Part shown: positions 35,562 through 43,024 of the stretch, piece after piece
How the letters are laid out: the number at the start of each line of letters is the position of its first letter
Position numbering within the stretch: position 1 is the stretch's first letter
Assembly: GCA_963677175.2 (NCBI GenBank)
Contig: CAXXES010000006.1
Span: forward strand, 744,001-808,000
From: Sunxiuqinia sp963677175
GTDB lineage: Bacteria > Bacteroidota > Bacteroidia > Bacteroidales > Prolixibacteraceae
DNA: 64,000 nucleotides
Direction: 5' to 3'
Translations under genes and position numbers: made by a program
Notes under the pieces: generated by a model
Told to the model about the DNA's origin: nothing
Seen by the model: the letters and a program-made list of their open reading frames with translations, nothing else
Databases searched by the model: none

Positions 35562-37106
35562 TTAATTATAAGATTCAGGGCCCCGTATGTTCATGTGTAC
35601 AGGAATAGAAAGTTGCTGTGGTGTGGGTTCCATCATTTTATCCATGTTGTTTTCCAAAATGCGTTTGATGGTACGGTAGCTGTACCTTTCATGGGGCAGG
35701 GCCATGGTACAGGCTGTTTCAATCCGGTGTTTGTCGAAGGCTTTCTTCAGGCTTAAAATACCCAGTGCCTGCTTATAACCTGTTTCAGGATAATCCTGCT
35801 GCCGGATCAATAAAGCGATGTATTCACTTGTTTTTACCCCAATGTTTTGGGCCAGTTTGTTAAAGTATTCCGGGCTCCAGTCGCTGTAAAACCGGTGGGT
35901 GCTGCTCATGTGTTCTTTGATGGTCACGTATTGTCCGGGGCGGAAAACCCTTTTATGGCAGGCAATACGCTCAGATCCACAGTAAATCTCAATGGTGTTC
36001 CGGTTGTATTGCAGCTCAACCTGGCGGCCAATGTAACGGTACGGGACACTGTAATAGTTTTTGGTATCTGACAGGTAGATGTACCCCATTTTCTGCACCT
36101 TGGCCCGCTTGTAATGCTTGACTTGATATGGCTCTGAAGGTAATGGATGAAGGTATTCCTGCTCCAGGTCAACAAACAGTTTGCGACGGCTGGCCTGGTA
36201 GGTTTCCATCAGGCAGGCATTGTATCTTTCAAGCTCGGTACCAAGCTGGACATTGAGCTCGTCCAGGCTAAAAAAGGCCATGTTCCGAAGCGGAAAGAAA
36301 ATGCGTTGATAAACCAGCCTTACGGCCCCTTCAACCATCGCCTTGTCCTGGGGTGAGTACGAACGCGTGGGGTTGATCACGCAGCCGTAATGGAGTGCCA
36401 GGTCCTTCAGTGTTTTATTCAAAACCGGTTCGTACTTGCTGGCTTTGGTAACGGCCGACTTTAGATTATCGGGGACAATGGCTTTGGTGCTTCCCCCTAA
36501 AAACCGGAAACAATTGTTGATCGAACTGATAAAGTCCTCGCGTCCCTGGCTAAGGCTGGCTTCAACATAAGTGTAGCCACTGCAGGGAAGGATGCCAACA
36601 AACACTTCAACCTCCCGGATTTCCCCGGTTGATTTATCAATGACCTGAAGCTTTTTACCGCAATAATCTACCAGCAGGTTGTCGCCGGCTTTATGCATAA
36701 ACTTCCCGCTTGCTTTGGTTTGTCCCAGCCATACGTTCAAGTGCTCGTTAAACTGGGTATAGCCGTAGCCTTCCGGATGCTTGCAAAGGTACTCTTTCCA
36801 CAGAACCTCCCGTGTGGCCCCGGGCAAAAGCAGTTGCTGCTTAAAATAGGAGAAGTATTGCGACAGCTCTTCGTAACGGTCAATGTCCGAAGACGTTCGG
36901 TTTGGAAAAAGTTCCTTCAGCCCTGCATCGCCCAGCAGCAACAAATCTGCATAGGTGCTGCCCGTAGCTTTCAATTGCCGCACATAATAATTTACCGTAT
37001 TGCGGTGAATCGATAAAATGGAGGAGCAACTGCGGTTGCTCTCTCCCCTGATTTTTAACTGGATTAATTGTCGTACATCCATAATATCTATCTTTTTTGC
37101 GGCCAT
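35562..37106 (-). CDS. istA: IS21 IstA transposase
   Basis: A 514-residue DDE transposase when started at the ATG at 37,106 (MAAKKIDIMDVRQLIQL); the frame can also start at 37,145. It has an N-terminal HTH (SSILSIHRNTVNYYVRQL) and an integrase-like core with the expected acidic residues in NLLVDYCGKK, IVPDNLKSAV and DKAMVEGAVRL. The C-terminal Mu-type beta-barrel includes YYSVPYRYIGRQVEL. There are no frameshifts. Together with istB the element appears transposition-competent. Confidence 0.93.
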   Translation of the reverse strand: MAAKKIDIMDVRQLIQLKIRGESNRSCSSILSIHRNTVNYYVRQLKATGSTYADLLLLGDAGLKELFPNRTSSDIDRYEELSQYFSYFKQQLLLPGATREVLWKEYLCKHPEGYGYTQFNEHLNVWLGQTKASGKFMHKAGDNLLVDYCGKKLQVIDKSTGEIREVEVFVGILPCSGYTYVEASLSQGREDFISSINNCFRFLGGSTKAIVPDNLKSAVTKASKYEPVLNKTLKDLALHYGCVINPTRSYSPQDKAMVEGAVRLVYQRIFFPLRNMAFFSLDELNVQLGTELERYNACLMETYQASRRKLFVDLEQEYLHPLPSEPYQVKHYKRAKVQKMGYIYLSDTKNYYSVPYRYIGRQVELQYNRNTIEIYCGSERIACHKRVFRPGQYVTIKEHMSSTHRFYSDWSPEYFNKLAQNIGVKTSEYIALLIRQQDYPETGYKQALGILSLKKAFDKHRIETACTMALPHERYSYRTIKRILENNMDKMMEPTPQQLSIPVHMNIRGPESYN

Positions 37107-37160
37107 ATCCCTGAGTTTGGTTATCAGCGATAAGATAGAAATCATTCTTCTGTATAATCA

Positions 37161-37250
37161 GTGGCACAACTTGGCCCGAAACACGTGGCACACTTTCGAC
37201 CGAAATACCTGGCACAACTTGAACCGAAATGGGTGGCACAACTTCGACCG
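37161..37250. repeat. Four ~24-bp tandem transposase-binding repeats at the IS21 right end
   Basis: Four copies of (G/C)TGGCACA-CTT-NNNCCGAAA occur at ~24-bp spacing just inside the right terminus. Two related copies (TTGTGCCAC) lie at the left end (34,732-34,742 and 34,755-34,764). This matches the multiple terminal repeats known for IS21 that bind IstA. Confidence 0.8.
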
Positions 37251-37259
37251 TTTTATCTA

Positions 37260-37948
37260 CAATGCACCGACCAGGGCTTGCTCCATGCGGCCTTAAGCAA
37301 TGGACGGTACTTTTCTGACAGCCCCTTTTTTTTGAGTTCCCTTTCGATGCTCTCCATCAGCTTGGCCCGGAAAACCAGGCTGAGCTGTTTAACGGGGTAA
37401 AGAAACTTCCCGCTGCTGCCAACGGGTTTCATAGCCCCCGAAACTGTTTCTCCGGCTGCGGGAACAAGGCAATGGATGTGCGGGTGAAAACTCAGGTTCT
37501 GCCCCCAGGTGTGAAGTACGCACACCGCCCCGGTTTCAACACCAAAACGTGTGTAGCCAAACTGCCGCAGGGTTTCCCACACCGATGAAAACAGCCGCCC
37601 GTAAAACCATTGGCTATCCTGCATACAAATCGTGTTGAGTTGGTGCGGAACGGTAAACACAATATGGTAATGCTTGACCGGAAGGGTCGTTTCCAGCAAA
37701 TCTTCCACCCAGGCTGCCTGCTTTGAACTTTGACACTTCGGACAGTGACGGTTGCGGCAACTGTTATAGCTGATACGGATCTGCCCGCAGCAGTCGCAGG
37801 CTTCTTTATGGCCGCCCAAAGCCAAAGTCCGGCAAACCGATAAAGCATGCAGTATACGCTGATGATAAGCGTTGGGGCGATACTTTTCAGTAAACTGCCG
37901 GCCAAACTTTTGGATTGCACCCTCCAGTTCAAACCCGGTCCGGCTCAT
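37260..37948 (-). pseudogene. IS91-family transposase, N-terminal fragment
   Basis: It starts with the 4-bp ATGA overlap with the recombinase stop, implying translational coupling. It holds the N-terminal zinc-binding domain (CDCCGQ ... CRNRHCPKCQ) and the start of the nuclease domain (YHIVFTVPHQLN; FHPHIHCLVPAAG, the HUH-type His pair). The frame is cut by the IS21 insertion after WSVHC. The catalytic Tyr region lies on the separated C-terminal side, so the transposase is inactive unless IS21 excises precisely. Confidence 0.88.
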
Positions 37949-38781
37949 TTCTTTTTACCGTACAGGGTGTCCAGCGGGCTGTGCGGCTTAATCCAAGGAC
38001 ATTGGGCCAGGTGCAGGTAAATCATGGTCGTGGCGATTTCGGAGTGCCCCAACAGGTCTTTCAAGGTCACAATGTTCAGTCCTTCCTCCAGCAAATGGGT
38101 GGCGTAGGTGTGCCGCAGCGCGTGCAGGTTGACCTGTTTTTTGATTGAAGTCTTTTTCAGCGTTTCGCGCATCACCCACGAAAGGCCGCGCACACTGTAA
38201 CGGCCATCGGGTTCTTTCCCGTTAAACAGCCACACGTGCCGATTTTCCGCTGCGATGTACTTTTTTAACCCCTGGGCCATGTACCGGGAAAGCGGGACGA
38301 TCCGGTCCTTCTTGTACTTGCTTTGCCGGATGTGGATGGTTTTGCGTTCAAAGTCGATGTCCGACAGTTTCAGGTTGATTACTTCCTGGCCCCGCAGCCC
38401 GGCAGAATAAATCAGTGTGAGTACGATTCGGTGCTTCAGAAGTGTTGGCGCACTGAACAGTTCCCGCAGTTCCGAACGGTTCAGGATCACCGGCAGGCGG
38501 GTGTCCCCTTTCAGCGAGGGCAGGGAGATGGCCCGTTTGTTGTTGCCAAGCAGCCGGAAATAGTAACGCAAGCCATAAACGGCATGTTTAAAATTACTGC
38601 GTGAAGGGGATTTGGCCGACAAGGCCAGCGAAGAAAGGTACTCGTTAATCTCATCGTCGGAAACCTGCTCAGGCAAACGCCCAAAATGAAGCGAGATTTG
38701 TGCAATACGCCGGATGTAGTTCTCTAGGGTACTGCGGCTTTGTCCGCGGAGGATAACCTGCTGATGCAACAGTTTGTACAC
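37945..38781 (-). CDS. Tyrosine recombinase associated with the IS91-family element
   Basis: A 278-residue phage-integrase-family recombinase. The N-terminal SAM-like DNA-binding domain (LENYIRRIAQISLHFGR) precedes the catalytic domain with Arg in YSAGLRGQEVINLKLSDID, HALRHTYATHLLEEG (H-x-x-R), LLGHSEIATTMIYLHL and the Tyr nucleophile (TMIYLH). All catalytic positions look present. It directly precedes and overlaps the IS91 transposase gene, a pairing seen in several Bacteroidota IS91 elements. Confidence 0.9.
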   Translation of the reverse strand: MYKLLHQQVILRGQSRSTLENYIRRIAQISLHFGRLPEQVSDDEINEYLSSLALSAKSPSRSNFKHAVYGLRYYFRLLGNNKRAISLPSLKGDTRLPVILNRSELRELFSAPTLLKHRIVLTLIYSAGLRGQEVINLKLSDIDFERKTIHIRQSKYKKDRIVPLSRYMAQGLKKYIAAENRHVWLFNGKEPDGRYSVRGLSWVMRETLKKTSIKKQVNLHALRHTYATHLLEEGLNIVTLKDLLGHSEIATTMIYLHLAQCPWIKPHSPLDTLYGKKK

Positions 38782-38981
38782 TTTCTCAAACCCATCAATG
38801 GTTTGGATAGCTTTCTCAACTAACGTAGGTTCATTTCTTTTTTTTCATGATGTTGATATTTAAATGTGAAACATGGCCCCAATTTACCAATAATCAATAA
38901 CTTTGGTTCCGGCTGTCCGCCAGAGGCGGATTTAGTTCAATATTACACATCTACAAATAGTAAGTACTTAAATGATGACCT

Positions 38982-39422
38982 CTATAGAATTAATTTAATT
39001 ATTTCTCTCAATGTGTTCCTATAAATCGAGCTCTTTTGAATATCTAGTGTCTTTGAAGGGCCGGAAATAAATACCCAAAAACCTAATGATTTTGGATGAT
39101 TATATTCCCCCATAATCTGTACCTCGCAAACCCTTTTTCTTTCCCGGATTTGGTCCCAATCTATAAAATAGATAAAACCAAAATCCCCCAATGAAAGATT
39201 GCCATCAACAATAGGTATTGTTTCCGAACGTCCGAAAAATACAGAGCGTAAATGAGCATTTGTATTAAGGTTTCCTTTTGGCCCTTCATCAGGAAATGTA
39301 AGGGCAAATTCAATATGTTTTGGCCCCGGGTGCAGATACTGGCCTTCACACAAACAATTTGATACATCATATCGAATACATGAGGTTTGTAGGTTGTTTT
39401 TGCAAGGAAGTCCCAAATCCAA
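38982..39422 (-). CDS. Hypothetical protein of unknown family, doubtful
   Basis: A 146-codon frame with a fairly protein-like composition in its middle (HIEFALTFPDEGPKGNLNT; IVDGNLSLGDFGFIYFIDW; VCEVQIMGEYNHP). No family is recognised. The first ~30 residues look less convincing, and an adjacent frame upstream is also partly open, so it may be a 5'-frameshifted remnant. It lies just beyond the IS91 end with no neighbours on its strand. Confidence 0.35.
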   Translation of the reverse strand: MDLGLPCKNNLQTSCIRYDVSNCLCEGQYLHPGPKHIEFALTFPDEGPKGNLNTNAHLRSVFFGRSETIPIVDGNLSLGDFGFIYFIDWDQIRERKRVCEVQIMGEYNHPKSLGFWVFISGPSKTLDIQKSSIYRNTLREIIKLIL

Positions 39423-39570
39423 AACTGTTTCTTAAAACCCACTCCCCCAACCAAAACAATTCATTTCTGAAAATCATAGAAAAAAGTAATTGTACATGAT
39501 CCAATTCAGATAAAAGTAAGGATATAAGCAGAACAGTTTGCAACATACCCAATTCATATATAAGAATGAG

Positions 39571-39605
39571 AAAAGGCAATACCAAACGATACTGCCTTTT
39601 TGAAC
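39571..39605. terminator. Hairpin resembling an intrinsic terminator
   Basis: AAAAGGCA (39,571-39,578) pairs with TGCCTTTT (39,593-39,600), so the structure has A- and T-rich flanks on both strands and could act bidirectionally. It lies upstream of the doubtful ORF at 38,982-39,422. The stretch 39,606-40,146 shows no gene. Confidence 0.35.
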
Positions 39606-40146
39606 TTTTAATCCCATTATCAACATAAAAGGATATACAAATTTAATCATTTTATTTCAGTCAAAAACACCAGAAAAAAGGTGAGTTTTTCAGATTGTCG
39701 GGACAATGTCGAGACATAAAAAAAGGGTTAAATTGTATATCAGCAACTTAACCATTTTATTTGTCGGGATACCAGGATTCGAATGTATCTTTGTTCCGAA
39801 CTGTATATCAAAAGGTTACAAGACCGCTAAAAAACCAGGTCACCTTATAGTTCACATGCATTAGAACGTATTCATTATGAAAAAGTTAAAGCATTTTTTT
39901 GAAAGAATAAAAGGAATCTGGACATAAATTTAAAGGGGATATTTTGTCTCAAAAACGACTATTTTTGGTATCAAAATGGCACATTAAAATTTCATTATTT
40001 TGTAAAATAGTGCCTGATTTTTTTAAGAAATTGTGCATTCACAAAAAAATGTCTCTCAGGCGTGAACAGGGTAACACCCGGTCTATTTTAATCATCAGCC
40101 TTGAAAAACCTCAATAGACAGTGTGGCTGTTTCTATTCCCAAAGCT

Positions 40147-40287
40147 TATACCTGTTCGGGTATAAACAGGTTAGTTCAAATAAACACTATACCCTATCGG
40201 GTATAATTAAATTCAAAAATAAATATTTTATACCCGATATGGTATAATTTCAAGACAATTTATTAAATTTATACCCGTTAAGATATA
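40147..40287 (+). promoter_or_regulatory. Array of four HipB-type operator palindromes at 41-bp spacing
   Basis: Four 18-bp sites begin at 40,147, 40,188, 40,229 and 40,270: TATACCTGTTCGGGTATA, TATACCCTATCGGGTATA (perfect 7-bp arms), TATACCCGATATGGTATA and TATACCCGTTAAGATATA. Every start is exactly 41 bp after the previous one, about four helical turns. The last site ends 4 bp before the hipB start codon. They most likely bind HipB and autoregulate the operon; the promoter itself must lie within this array. Confidence 0.75.
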
Positions 40288-40291
40288 AATT

Positions 40292-40495
40292 ATGGGATTA
40301 AATGATTTTATAAAAGAGAAACGGGGGGCTGTAAGGTTGACCCAACCTGAACTGGCGGAAAAGGCAGGGGTAGGTTTACGGTTCATCCGCGACCTGGAAC
40401 AAGGAAAAGAAACCCTGCGCCTGGACAAAGTGAACCAAGTACTTAAATTGTTTGGCTACGAAGTTGGCCCGGTTGAAATCAGAAAGGATGAATGA
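40292..40495 (+). CDS. hipB: HipB-like XRE antitoxin/repressor
   Basis: A 67-residue protein made almost entirely of a Cro/C1-type helix-turn-helix (VRLTQPELAEKAGVGLRFIRDLEQGKETLRLDKVNQVLKLFGYEVG), the HipB pattern. Its stop overlaps the next start (ATGA at 40,492-40,495), implying translational coupling. It should bind the four upstream palindromes and repress the operon, alone or with HipS and HipT. In HipBST systems HipB mainly serves as repressor rather than as the neutralising antitoxin. Confidence 0.88.
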   Translation: MGLNDFIKEKRGAVRLTQPELAEKAGVGLRFIRDLEQGKETLRLDKVNQVLKLFGYEVGPVEIRKDE

Positions 40496-40830
40496 TGGCA
40501 AAAAGGAAAGCTGAAATAAAGATGAACGATCGGCTGGCTGGATGGCTGGTCCAGGACGAGGAGGGCTACCATTTTCAATACGACAAAAATTACCTGGATT
40601 CTGGTTCCCCTCAAGCCATAAGCCTTACTTTACCTTTGCAGGAAGCCGAATTTACCTCCAGGACCATGTTCCCCTTTTTTGATGGCCTGATCCCTGAAGG
40701 TTGGTTGCTGGACATTGCCGAAAGGAACTGGAAGTTAAACCCCCGTGATAGGATGGGGCTTTTGATGGCCTGTTGCAAAGATTGTATCGGGGCTGTGAGT
40801 GTTATCCCTGCAAACGAAGAAAATGCGTAA
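40492..40830 (+). CDS. hipS: HipS-like protein (free HipA N-subdomain)
   Basis: A 112-residue protein corresponding to the N-terminal subdomain of HipA (GWLVQDEEGYHFQYDKNYLDSGSPQAISLTLPL, FPFFDGLIPEGWLLD, GLLMACCKDCIGAVSVIP). In canonical HipA this is fused to the kinase core; here it is a separate gene. In E. coli O127 HipBST, HipS is the antitoxin that neutralises HipT. A second ATG at 40,495 is an equally possible start. The 3' end overlaps the hipT start by 8 bp. Confidence 0.85.
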   Translation: MMAKRKAEIKMNDRLAGWLVQDEEGYHFQYDKNYLDSGSPQAISLTLPLQEAEFTSRTMFPFFDGLIPEGWLLDIAERNWKLNPRDRMGLLMACCKDCIGAVSVIPANEENA

Positions 40831-41773
40831 GAACATGAACTGTCTCTATTGCTATAAGCCATTGGACAAAGATGAACAGGATTTCCATGTACCGTGCAGC
40901 AAAAAGATGTTTGGACAGACAGTTCCCCCGGTTTTGCCCTATAAAGAAGATGAACTGGAAAAACTGGAGGAACAAGTTTTAGAAAGCCAAACCACTGTAA
41001 CCGGGGTACAGGCCAAGCTTTCGCTTCACCTGGCTCCCGGGGACCATCGGGACACACCCAAACGGTTTACAATTGTTGGGCTATGGGGCGGTTACATATT
41101 GAAACCCCCAAGCCCCAACTATCCACAATTGCCGGAAGTGGAAGACCTGACCATGCACCTGGCAAGCCTGGCCAAAATCAATGTAGTCCCACACAGCCTG
41201 ATAAGTATGCAGTCAGGGAACCTTGCTTATATTACCAAACGGATTGACCAGGTAAAAAAAAGCAAGCTTCACATGGAAGATATGTGCCAGTTGACCGAAC
41301 GGCTGACTGAAGAAAAATACAACGGGAGCTATGAACAAATCGGTAAAGCGATCATGAAATACTCGTCCAATCCTGGCCTGGATGTCGTTAACTTTTGTGA
41401 GCTGGTCCTGTTCTCTTTCTTAACCGGAAATGCCGATATGCACCTAAAGAACTTTTCACTGATCCATCAGCCGGGAATAGGCACTGTACTTGCCCCTGCT
41501 TATGACCTTCTGGCAACCGCATTGGTCAATCCCGCAGATGACGAGGACCTGGCTTTGACCCTGAACGGCAAAAAGAAAAAAATCAAGCGGCACGATTTCA
41601 AAGCTGCCTTCACAACACTTCACCTTGATGCAAAACAACAGGAAAATATCTTCAAAAAGATGGAGAAAAGTAAATCCAAATGGATGGATCTGATCGATGA
41701 CAGTTTTCTGTCCAATGATTTCAAGGATAGCTATAAAGAGCTGGTTGAAGCAAGGTTTGAAAGGGTGTTGTAG
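40823..41773 (+). CDS. hipT: HipT-like Ser/Thr kinase toxin with N-terminal zinc-ribbon-like motif
   Basis: A 316-residue HipA-fold kinase lacking the N-subdomain. Visible kinase elements are the Gly-rich/regulatory loop TTVTGVQAKLSL (~57-68), nucleotide-binding Lys in GYILKPP (~94), the catalytic loop GNADMHLKN (Asp ~205) and the metal-binding Asp in APAYDLL (~228). All catalytic positions are present, so the toxin is probably active. HipT of E. coli phosphorylates tryptophanyl-tRNA synthetase; the target here is unknown. The N-terminus carries C-x2-C and H-x3-C (CLYC ... HVPC), a small zinc-knuckle-like extension absent from the E. coli protein. The start could also be the ATG at 40,835. 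Confidence 0.85.
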   Translation: MRKNMNCLYCYKPLDKDEQDFHVPCSKKMFGQTVPPVLPYKEDELEKLEEQVLESQTTVTGVQAKLSLHLAPGDHRDTPKRFTIVGLWGGYILKPPSPNYPQLPEVEDLTMHLASLAKINVVPHSLISMQSGNLAYITKRIDQVKKSKLHMEDMCQLTERLTEEKYNGSYEQIGKAIMKYSSNPGLDVVNFCELVLFSFLTGNADMHLKNFSLIHQPGIGTVLAPAYDLLATALVNPADDEDLALTLNGKKKKIKRHDFKAAFTTLHLDAKQQENIFKKMEKSKSKWMDLIDDSFLSNDFKDSYKELVEARFERVL

Positions 41774-41920
41774 CATCAAGCCATACCATGAAAAACTGGG
41801 CATTGACGAAAGCTATTTCATTTCATGGTTTTGCAGACTTATTAAGGTAAATATTGGGAAGCGATAAAGTTGGATATATTGGACGCTTTGGAAGAATAAA
41901 CCGAAAATGACCTATAATCA

Positions 41921-42799
41921 TCACCTCTTCCTAAATTCCCGGGGGGACATGCCCATTACTTTTCGAAATTGACGGGAAAAATAAAACTGGTCATCAAACC
42001 CCGCCTCTCGCGCGGCCTCAGCAACAGACAGGTTGGTACTGTCCAGAAGCTTGCATGAACGTTGAATTTTCAACTGAATAAAGTAGTCAATAGGCGAATG
42101 TCCGGTTCGACTTAAAAATAGGCGGGAGTAATGGGAGGTTGACAAATTGACGACCTGGGCTAATTCTGAAAGTCTAAATTTGCAACTCAAGTTTTCCAGC
42201 ATAAAGTTTATGCTCAGGCCTACCGGGTCCTTCGCAATTTGCTCATTGACCAACCTATATCTTTCCAGGTAAGTAAAACTGGCCAGCAGGCGTGGCAGGC
42301 ATAAATTAATGTATTCCAATGTTTCGATACTGAATCCCCGTTCCAAATTCTGGAAAATCTCGCTAAAAAGCGCTATCCGGTCATTGAGACGTGAAGTTTT
42401 GCTCCGCTCGATAAAAACCGGCTGCAATAAGGGTTTGGCGATTTGTCTGGCCTTATTCCCAGCAAAATGGATCCAATATATGGACCATGGATTTTCAGAA
42501 TCAGCGTAATAGGCGTGTGGGACTTCTGCCGGGATGATAAAAAAGTGATCAGGGGCCAACTCAAAACTTGAATCTCCAATCTTTATTACGCCATGCCCTT
42601 GGGTATTATAAATTAGAATGAATTGTTCAATAGCTGTTTTCCTCTCCCTGAAATGATGTCCAGCATGGGGATAATAACCAATGTCGGTTGTGTACAGATC
42701 CGAAATCATTGGATTGTCTTTAACCATGTTCAAAATCTTTTCGGGAACCACATAACTTAACTGCCCTGGAAATCCATCTTGTTTCTTCACCATGCACAA
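41921..42799 (-). CDS. AraC-family transcriptional regulator
   Basis: A 292-residue regulator with an N-terminal cupin-like sensor domain (ILIYNTQGHGVIKIGDSSFELAPDHFFIIPAEVPHAYYAD) and a C-terminal double HTH of AraC type (LSELAQVVNLSTSHYSRLFLSRTGHSPIDYF; VAEAAREAGFDDQFYFSRQFRKVMGMSPREFRK). It is divergent from the sugar porter gene across 225 bp and is presumably the sugar-responsive activator of that porter and of the DUF5107 gene. The spacer contains AATATT-gtc-AATATT at 42,806-42,820. The ATG two codons in (42,793) is an alternative start. Confidence 0.9.
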   Translation of the reverse strand: MCMVKKQDGFPGQLSYVVPEKILNMVKDNPMISDLYTTDIGYYPHAGHHFRERKTAIEQFILIYNTQGHGVIKIGDSSFELAPDHFFIIPAEVPHAYYADSENPWSIYWIHFAGNKARQIAKPLLQPVFIERSKTSRLNDRIALFSEIFQNLERGFSIETLEYINLCLPRLLASFTYLERYRLVNEQIAKDPVGLSINFMLENLSCKFRLSELAQVVNLSTSHYSRLFLSRTGHSPIDYFIQLKIQRSCKLLDSTNLSVAEAAREAGFDDQFYFSRQFRKVMGMSPREFRKR

Positions 42800-43024
42800 T
42801 TAATTAATATTGTCAATATTCAGCAACAAATAAACGAAATAATGAGACACTAGAAAAGACTCTAAAGATAAACGACACAATGCGAAAACGTGATATTCCA
42901 GCCTTCAACATCAGACTTCCTTGACAACTAATAATAGTAAGATCATCCATATTTTGATAAAATAGAGCATTTTCAACTTCCTCTGACATTCCTAGTTTTA
43001 CACCAGCTATTAAAAGTCAGAAAA

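Larger units (their letters stand above)
34716..37259 (-). mobile_element. IS21-family insertion sequence nested in IS91 transposase
   Basis: The 2,544-bp element is bounded by imperfect terminal inverted repeats. Read inward, the left end is TAGATATTTCGGTGTAATTG and the right end TAGATAAAACGGTCGAAGTT, both continuing with TGTGCCAC. CAATGC flanks both ends (34,710-34,715 and 37,260-37,265), giving a 6-bp target duplication, or 7 bp if the ambiguous A is counted. The element carries istA and istB and looks intact. Sub-terminal repeats of (G)TGGCACAACTT are present at both ends. Confidence 0.9.
33971..38930 (-). mobile_element. IS91-family element with tyrosine recombinase, carrying a nested IS21
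   Basis: The element reads on the minus strand: tyrosine recombinase (38,781-37,945), then the IS91 transposase, split into 37,948-37,260 and 34,715-34,247 by the IS21 insertion. Boundaries are approximate. Candidate terminal hairpins are GGCAC-gaa-GTGCC (33,971-33,983), GCCCCGG...CCGGGGC (33,993-34,018) and TCCGCC-aga-GGCGGA (38,916-38,930). The 34,005-34,246 stretch has no gene and probably belongs to the IS91 terminal region. Confidence 0.6.

Noticed and set aside
37161..37250. Four regularly spaced repeats that could be mistaken for a small CRISPR array
   Set aside because: They lie at the inner edge of the IS21 terminus, have matching copies at the other end, and the 'spacers' are not unique sequence; they are transposase-binding repeats.
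39877..39927. Tiny ORF MKKLKHFFERIKGIWT after the IS91 element
   Set aside because: Only 16 codons, no conserved neighbour and no ribosome-binding context; it could be a remnant but cannot be supported.
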